DNA of 64,000 nucleotides, from contig CALEYV010000037.1 in the NCBI GenBank assembly GCA_937927875.1, forward strand, positions 62,001 to 126,000, in the 5' to 3' direction. Source of the stretch: an uncultured Actinomycetes bacterium. GTDB lineage: Bacteria; Actinomycetota; Acidimicrobiia; IMCC26256; PALSA-555. Below the pieces are notes generated by a model, which saw nothing but the letters and a program-made list of their open reading frames with translations, had not been told where the DNA came from and did no database searches. Positions 60,429 through 64,000 of this stretch are shown one piece after another (position 1 is the stretch's first letter; every line of letters starts with the position of its first letter). Made by a program: the position numbers and the translations under genes.

Positions 60429-62489
60429 GTGCTTCAGAACGCCTGGCTCGTCCCGTCGCTGCCCGCGGCCGCCTTCCTCGTCATCCTCCTCTTCGGGAAG
60501 CGGGCCGGGAAGAGCGCGGCCTGGTGGGGCATCACCGCGGTGGCGGCGTCGTTCGTCGCCTCCTGCGTCGCCGCCGTGCAGTGGGTTCAGCGGGTCGACG
60601 ACGCCACCGGGACGAGCAACGGCCTCGCCGCCTTCACGAAGGGCGTCGTCACCACCAACGACGTGCACCACGTCGTGAAGCCGGTCACCGAATCGGTCAC
60701 CTGGTGGCAGAACGGGGCCGTGAAGTTCGGGGTCGGCACCTACGTCGACGGCCTGACCGTGCTGATGCTCGTCGTCGTCACGCTGGTGTCGCTGCTGGTC
60801 CAGATCTACTCGGTCGCCTACATGCGCGGCGACCGGCGGTTCACCTGGTACTTCGCGGCGCTGTCGCTCTTCACCGCGTCGATGCTGACGCTGGTCGTGG
60901 CCGAGAACACCATCCAGCTGCTCGTGGGCTGGGAGCTGGTCGGGCTCTGCTCGTTCATGCTCATCGGTCACTGGTGGGAGGAGCCCGAGAACAGCCGGGC
61001 CGCCATCAAGGCCTTCCTCACCACCCGCACCGGCGACATCGGCCTGATGATCGGGATCATCGTCTTGTTCTTCACCGTCGGCTCGTTCGGCGTCGGCGCC
61101 ACCAACCTCTACGCCACCGGTGCCGGCGCCCACCACGACCTCCTCCTCGCCGCCGCGGTGTGCCTGATGGTCGGCATCATCGGGAAGTCGGGTCAGTTCC
61201 CGCTCCATACCTGGCTGCCCGACGCGATGGCGGGCCCGACGCCGGTGTCGGCGCTCATCCACGCCGCCACGATGGTGGTCGCGGGCGTGTTCCTCGGCGC
61301 CCGCCTCTACCCGGTCTTCTTCAACGGGTTCTCGATCGCCAGCGGCGGCGTGAACTTCATGGCGCTCATCGGCGGGGTCACGATCGTGATCGGCGCCGTG
61401 CTCGCCTTCGTCCAGCACGACATCAAGAAGGTCCTCGCCTACTCGACGATCAGCCAGCTCGGCTACATGGTGATGGCCCTCGGCGTCGGCGCCTGGTCGG
61501 CGGCCGTGTTCCACCTCTTCACGCACGCCTTCTTCAAGGCGCTCCTGTTCCTCGGGGCGGGCTCGGTCAGCCACTCCGCGGGCCACACCTTCGACATGCG
61601 CGAGATGGGCGGCCTCCGCAAGCCGATGCCGATCACGTTCTGGACGTTCCTGATCGGGTCCGCCGCCCTGGCCGGGATCTTCCCGCTGGCCGGCTTCTGG
61701 TCGAAGGACGAGATCCTCGTGAACGCGGGCGCCAACGGCTTCGACGCCTTCCTCATCGTCGGGCTCATCGGGGCGTTCCTCACCGCCGCCTACATGACCC
61801 GGGCCGTGTGGCTCACCTTCTTCGGCGAGTTCCGGGGCCACGGGCACCCCCACGAATCCGAGCGGCTGATCACGGGCCCCCTCGTCGTCCTCGGCGCGCT
61901 GTCGGTCGGCGCCGGCGTCATCAACGCGGCGCCGCTCGGACTCGAGAAGATCAAGGACTGGATCGAGCCGACGTTCGCGTTCCCGGTCGTCGGGCACGCC
62001 GCCTTCGACTACCCGAAGGCGGTCCTCTCGGTCGGCATCGCCGTCGTCGCGATCGGTGTGGCCGCGTACTACTGGTACCGGAACGCGGAGCGGCCGCTGC
62101 TGTCCGGCCTCACCCAGCGCAGCCCCCTGGCCCGGGCCGGCTACCGGTTCCTCGTGAACAAGTACTACCTCGACGACCTCTACGAGAAGGTCATTGTCGG
62201 GGGCATCCAGGGCGCGGTCGCGCGCGCCACCTACTGGTTCGACCAGCACGTCATCGACGGCGTCGTGAACGGCCTCGGGCGGGGCACCACCCAGCTGGCC
62301 CACTACACCTACGACATCGTCGACCAGCGGCTCGTCGACGGCGCCGTCAACGAGCTCGCGCACGAGGCCGACCAGGCCGGCGCCGAGCTCCGACGCGTGC
62401 AGTCCGGGCGCGTGCAGCGGTACGCGCTCTTGCTCTTCGGCGGGGTCGGGATCCTCTCGCTCGCCCTGTTCCTGACCAACACCATCTGA
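60429..62489 (+). CDS. nuoL2: Complex I subunit L, antiporter-like (second operon)
   Basis: A 686-residue antiporter-like subunit. LLVGWELVGLCSFMLIGHWW and KSGQFPLHTWLPDAMAGPTPVSALIHAATMVVAG carry the channel residues; QHDIKKVLAYSTISQLGYMVMALG follows, and the C-terminal lateral helix region is present. GTG start. Confidence 0.94.
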   Translation: MLQNAWLVPSLPAAAFLVILLFGKRAGKSAAWWGITAVAASFVASCVAAVQWVQRVDDATGTSNGLAAFTKGVVTTNDVHHVVKPVTESVTWWQNGAVKFGVGTYVDGLTVLMLVVVTLVSLLVQIYSVAYMRGDRRFTWYFAALSLFTASMLTLVVAENTIQLLVGWELVGLCSFMLIGHWWEEPENSRAAIKAFLTTRTGDIGLMIGIIVLFFTVGSFGVGATNLYATGAGAHHDLLLAAAVCLMVGIIGKSGQFPLHTWLPDAMAGPTPVSALIHAATMVVAGVFLGARLYPVFFNGFSIASGGVNFMALIGGVTIVIGAVLAFVQHDIKKVLAYSTISQLGYMVMALGVGAWSAAVFHLFTHAFFKALLFLGAGSVSHSAGHTFDMREMGGLRKPMPITFWTFLIGSAALAGIFPLAGFWSKDEILVNAGANGFDAFLIVGLIGAFLTAAYMTRAVWLTFFGEFRGHGHPHESERLITGPLVVLGALSVGAGVINAAPLGLEKIKDWIEPTFAFPVVGHAAFDYPKAVLSVGIAVVAIGVAAYYWYRNAERPLLSGLTQRSPLARAGYRFLVNKYYLDDLYEKVIVGGIQGAVARATYWFDQHVIDGVVNGLGRGTTQLAHYTYDIVDQRLVDGAVNELAHEADQAGAELRRVQSGRVQRYALLLFGGVGILSLALFLTNTI

Positions 62490-62508
62490 AGCGAGGTACC
62501 GAGAAGCC

Positions 62509-64000
62509 ATGCAGTGGTTCGACGACTCGGCCCTGACCCTGGCCGCGTTCATCCCGCTGGTCGGGCTGGCGCTGGTGCTGCTCATCCCGGGGGCGAAGGA
62601 GCAGGCGATCAAGGTCACCGCGCTCGTGGCGTCGGTCGCCGCGGCCCTGGTCGGGGTCGGGATCCTGGCCGACTTCGACTACAGCCACGCCGGGCGGCTG
62701 CAGTTCACGATCGACAAGCCGTGGATCTCGGTCATCAAGGCCCGGTACCACATGGGCATCGACGGGATCGCGCTGCCGCTGCTCATCCTCTCGATGCTGA
62801 TGGTGGTCGCCTGCGTCATCTACTCCTGGAACCACTTTCCCGAGCCGCACAGCCCGAAGGGCTTCCTCGCCCTCATCCTGCTGCTCGAGGTGGGGATGAA
62901 CGGGACCTTCATCGCCCAGGACCTGATCCTGTTCTTCGTGTTCTTCGAGCTCGTCCTGCTCCCGATGTTCTTCATGATCGGCGTGTGGGGCGGCCCGAAC
63001 CGGCAGTACGCGGCGATCAAGTTCTTCCTGTTCACCCTGTTCGGCTCCGCGCTCATGCTGGTGAGCTTCCTCGCCATCTTCTTCCTCTCGAAGCACCAGA
63101 CCTTCCAGATGAACGAGCTCGCGCAGCTGGGCGGAGCCGGCATCGCCCACGGCACCCAGGTGCTCGTGTTCGGCGGCCTGTTCCTCGGCTTCGCGATCAA
63201 GGTCCCGATGTTCCCGTTCCACACCTGGCTACCCGACGCCCACACCGAGGCGCCGACGGTCGGCTCGGTGCTTCTGGCCGCGATCCTGCTGAAGCTCGGC
63301 ACGTACGGGTTCATCCGCATCGCGCTGCCGATCCTGCCCAGCGCGGCCCGGACCTGGGCCCCGTACATCGGGCTGCTGGCCGTCATCGGGATCATCTACG
63401 GCGCGCTCTGCTGTCTCGCCCAACGTGACATGAAACGCCTCATCGCGTTCTCGTCGGTGGCGCACATGGGCTTCGTCATGCTCGGCATCGCGACCCTGAC
63501 CAGCTTCGGCCTGAACGCGGCCGTGTTCGGCATGGTCGCCCACGGCCTCATCACCGGGATGCTGTTCTTCATCGCCGGCTCGGTGCAGGAGCGCTACGGG
63601 ACCCGCGAGATGCGAAGACTGGGCGGGATGCTCACCCAGATCCCGCGCCTCGGGTGGATCCTCGGCTTCTGCGTCATGGCCTCGCTCGGCCTGCCGGGCC
63701 TGGCCGGATTCTGGGGCGAGTTCCCGGCGATCCTGTCGGCGTACAGCCCGGCCCGGCTCGCCCCCGGCCTCCTGAACGGCGACCACCTGCTGACCTTCCG
63801 CATCTTCATGGTCGTCGCCGCCATCGGCACCGTGCTGGCGGCCGGCTACCTGCTCTCCATGTACCAGCGGGTCGCCTTCGGCTCCGTCGGCGCCGAGTTC
63901 GAGTCCGCGCACGTCCACGACGTCCACGTGCCGGAGTGGGTGGCGTGGACGCCGCTGCTGCTGCTCATCACGGCCCTCGGCGTCTACCCGAACCTGCTGT
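62509..64000 (+). CDS. nuoM2: Complex I subunit M, antiporter-like (second operon), cut by window end
   Basis: ATG 62509 opens a frame that runs off the right edge after about 497 codons. FVFFELVLLPMFFMIGVWGGPNRQYAAIKFFLF and KVPMFPFHTWLPDAHTEAPTVGSVLLAAILLKLGTYGFIR are the NuoM elements with the conserved Glu and Lys. Little more than the final helix should be missing. nuoN2 is expected just outside the window. Confidence 0.94.
   Translation, partial: MQWFDDSALTLAAFIPLVGLALVLLIPGAKEQAIKVTALVASVAAALVGVGILADFDYSHAGRLQFTIDKPWISVIKARYHMGIDGIALPLLILSMLMVVACVIYSWNHFPEPHSPKGFLALILLLEVGMNGTFIAQDLILFFVFFELVLLPMFFMIGVWGGPNRQYAAIKFFLFTLFGSALMLVSFLAIFFLSKHQTFQMNELAQLGGAGIAHGTQVLVFGGLFLGFAIKVPMFPFHTWLPDAHTEAPTVGSVLLAAILLKLGTYGFIRIALPILPSAARTWAPYIGLLAVIGIIYGALCCLAQRDMKRLIAFSSVAHMGFVMLGIATLTSFGLNAAVFGMVAHGLITGMLFFIAGSVQERYGTREMRRLGGMLTQIPRLGWILGFCVMASLGLPGLAGFWGEFPAILSAYSPARLAPGLLNGDHLLTFRIFMVVAAIGTVLAAGYLLSMYQRVAFGSVGAEFESAHVHDVHVPEWVAWTPLLLLITALGVYPNLL

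Noticed and set aside
1..64000. CRISPR arrays, insertion sequences, phage genes, tRNA or rRNA genes
   Set aside because: No spaced direct repeats, transposase motifs or tRNA/rRNA signatures were seen on reading both strands.

Overview
The window is about 73% GC by eye, densely packed, and almost wholly coding. It carries a mycothiol gene (mshA), an F420-type LLM oxidoreductase, a Rex/heme cluster, an RsiG-like c-di-GMP anti-sigma protein and a split menaquinol:cytochrome c reductase. Together these point to an actinobacterium outside Streptomyces, possibly of the Acidimicrobiia; that placement is inference. No insertion sequence, phage gene, CRISPR array, tRNA or rRNA was recognised, so this looks like core chromosome. 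No gene-free stretch exceeds 300 bases.

Layout. 1-8860: mixed metabolic genes (edge-cut gene, orphan DNA methyltransferase, HIT hydrolase, membrane glycosyltransferase-like protein, LLM oxidoreductase, VOC protein, an SDR/hotdog/DUF2332 operon, TIM-barrel protein, second SDR). 8926-13790: metal and stress genes (CDF exporter, Fur-family regulator with an exported membrane partner, SirB1-like and LON-domain proteins, MoaD/ThiS-like carrier, superoxide dismutase). 13895-19562: RsiG-like protein, XRE regulator, mshA, YbjN-like protein, proC, an unknown protein, a BldC/excisionase-like HTH protein, an SAM hydroxide adenosyltransferase-family protein with an apparent CTG start, and a 30-residue membrane peptide. 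19563-19793: a non-coding stretch with nested inverted repeats and a sigma-WhiG/FliA-like promoter candidate. 19794-29276: acyl-CoA synthetase-like ligase, a membrane protein, then rex-hem (precorrin-2 dehydrogenase, hemA, hemC, cobA-hemD fusion, hemB, hemL) with a Rex operator ahead of rex.

29273-64000 is respiratory. A minus-strand operon encodes a bc-type complex: cytochrome b split into two genes with b6-like histidine spacing, a Tat-type Rieske protein, a diheme cytochrome c with a coiled coil between its hemes, a 2x[4Fe-4S] ferredoxin and three membrane proteins of unknown role. A geranylgeranyl-reductase-family flavoprotein is divergent from it. Then comes a full 14-gene complex I operon (nuoA-N). 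After pgi, a histidine phosphatase and a patatin follows a second complex I operon, nuoABCDHIJKLM, cut by the window edge inside nuoM. The second operon lacks nuoE, nuoF and nuoG, so its product probably takes electrons from something other than NADH.

Two sequence-level themes recur. First, many genes have a TANNNT -10 hexamer ending 6-8 bases before the start codon, which is the layout of leaderless transcripts; this was used to choose starts. At two divergent gene pairs the opposing -10 boxes overlap on one shared TA dinucleotide. Second, three closely convergent pairs have both stop codons inside one short perfect inverted repeat.
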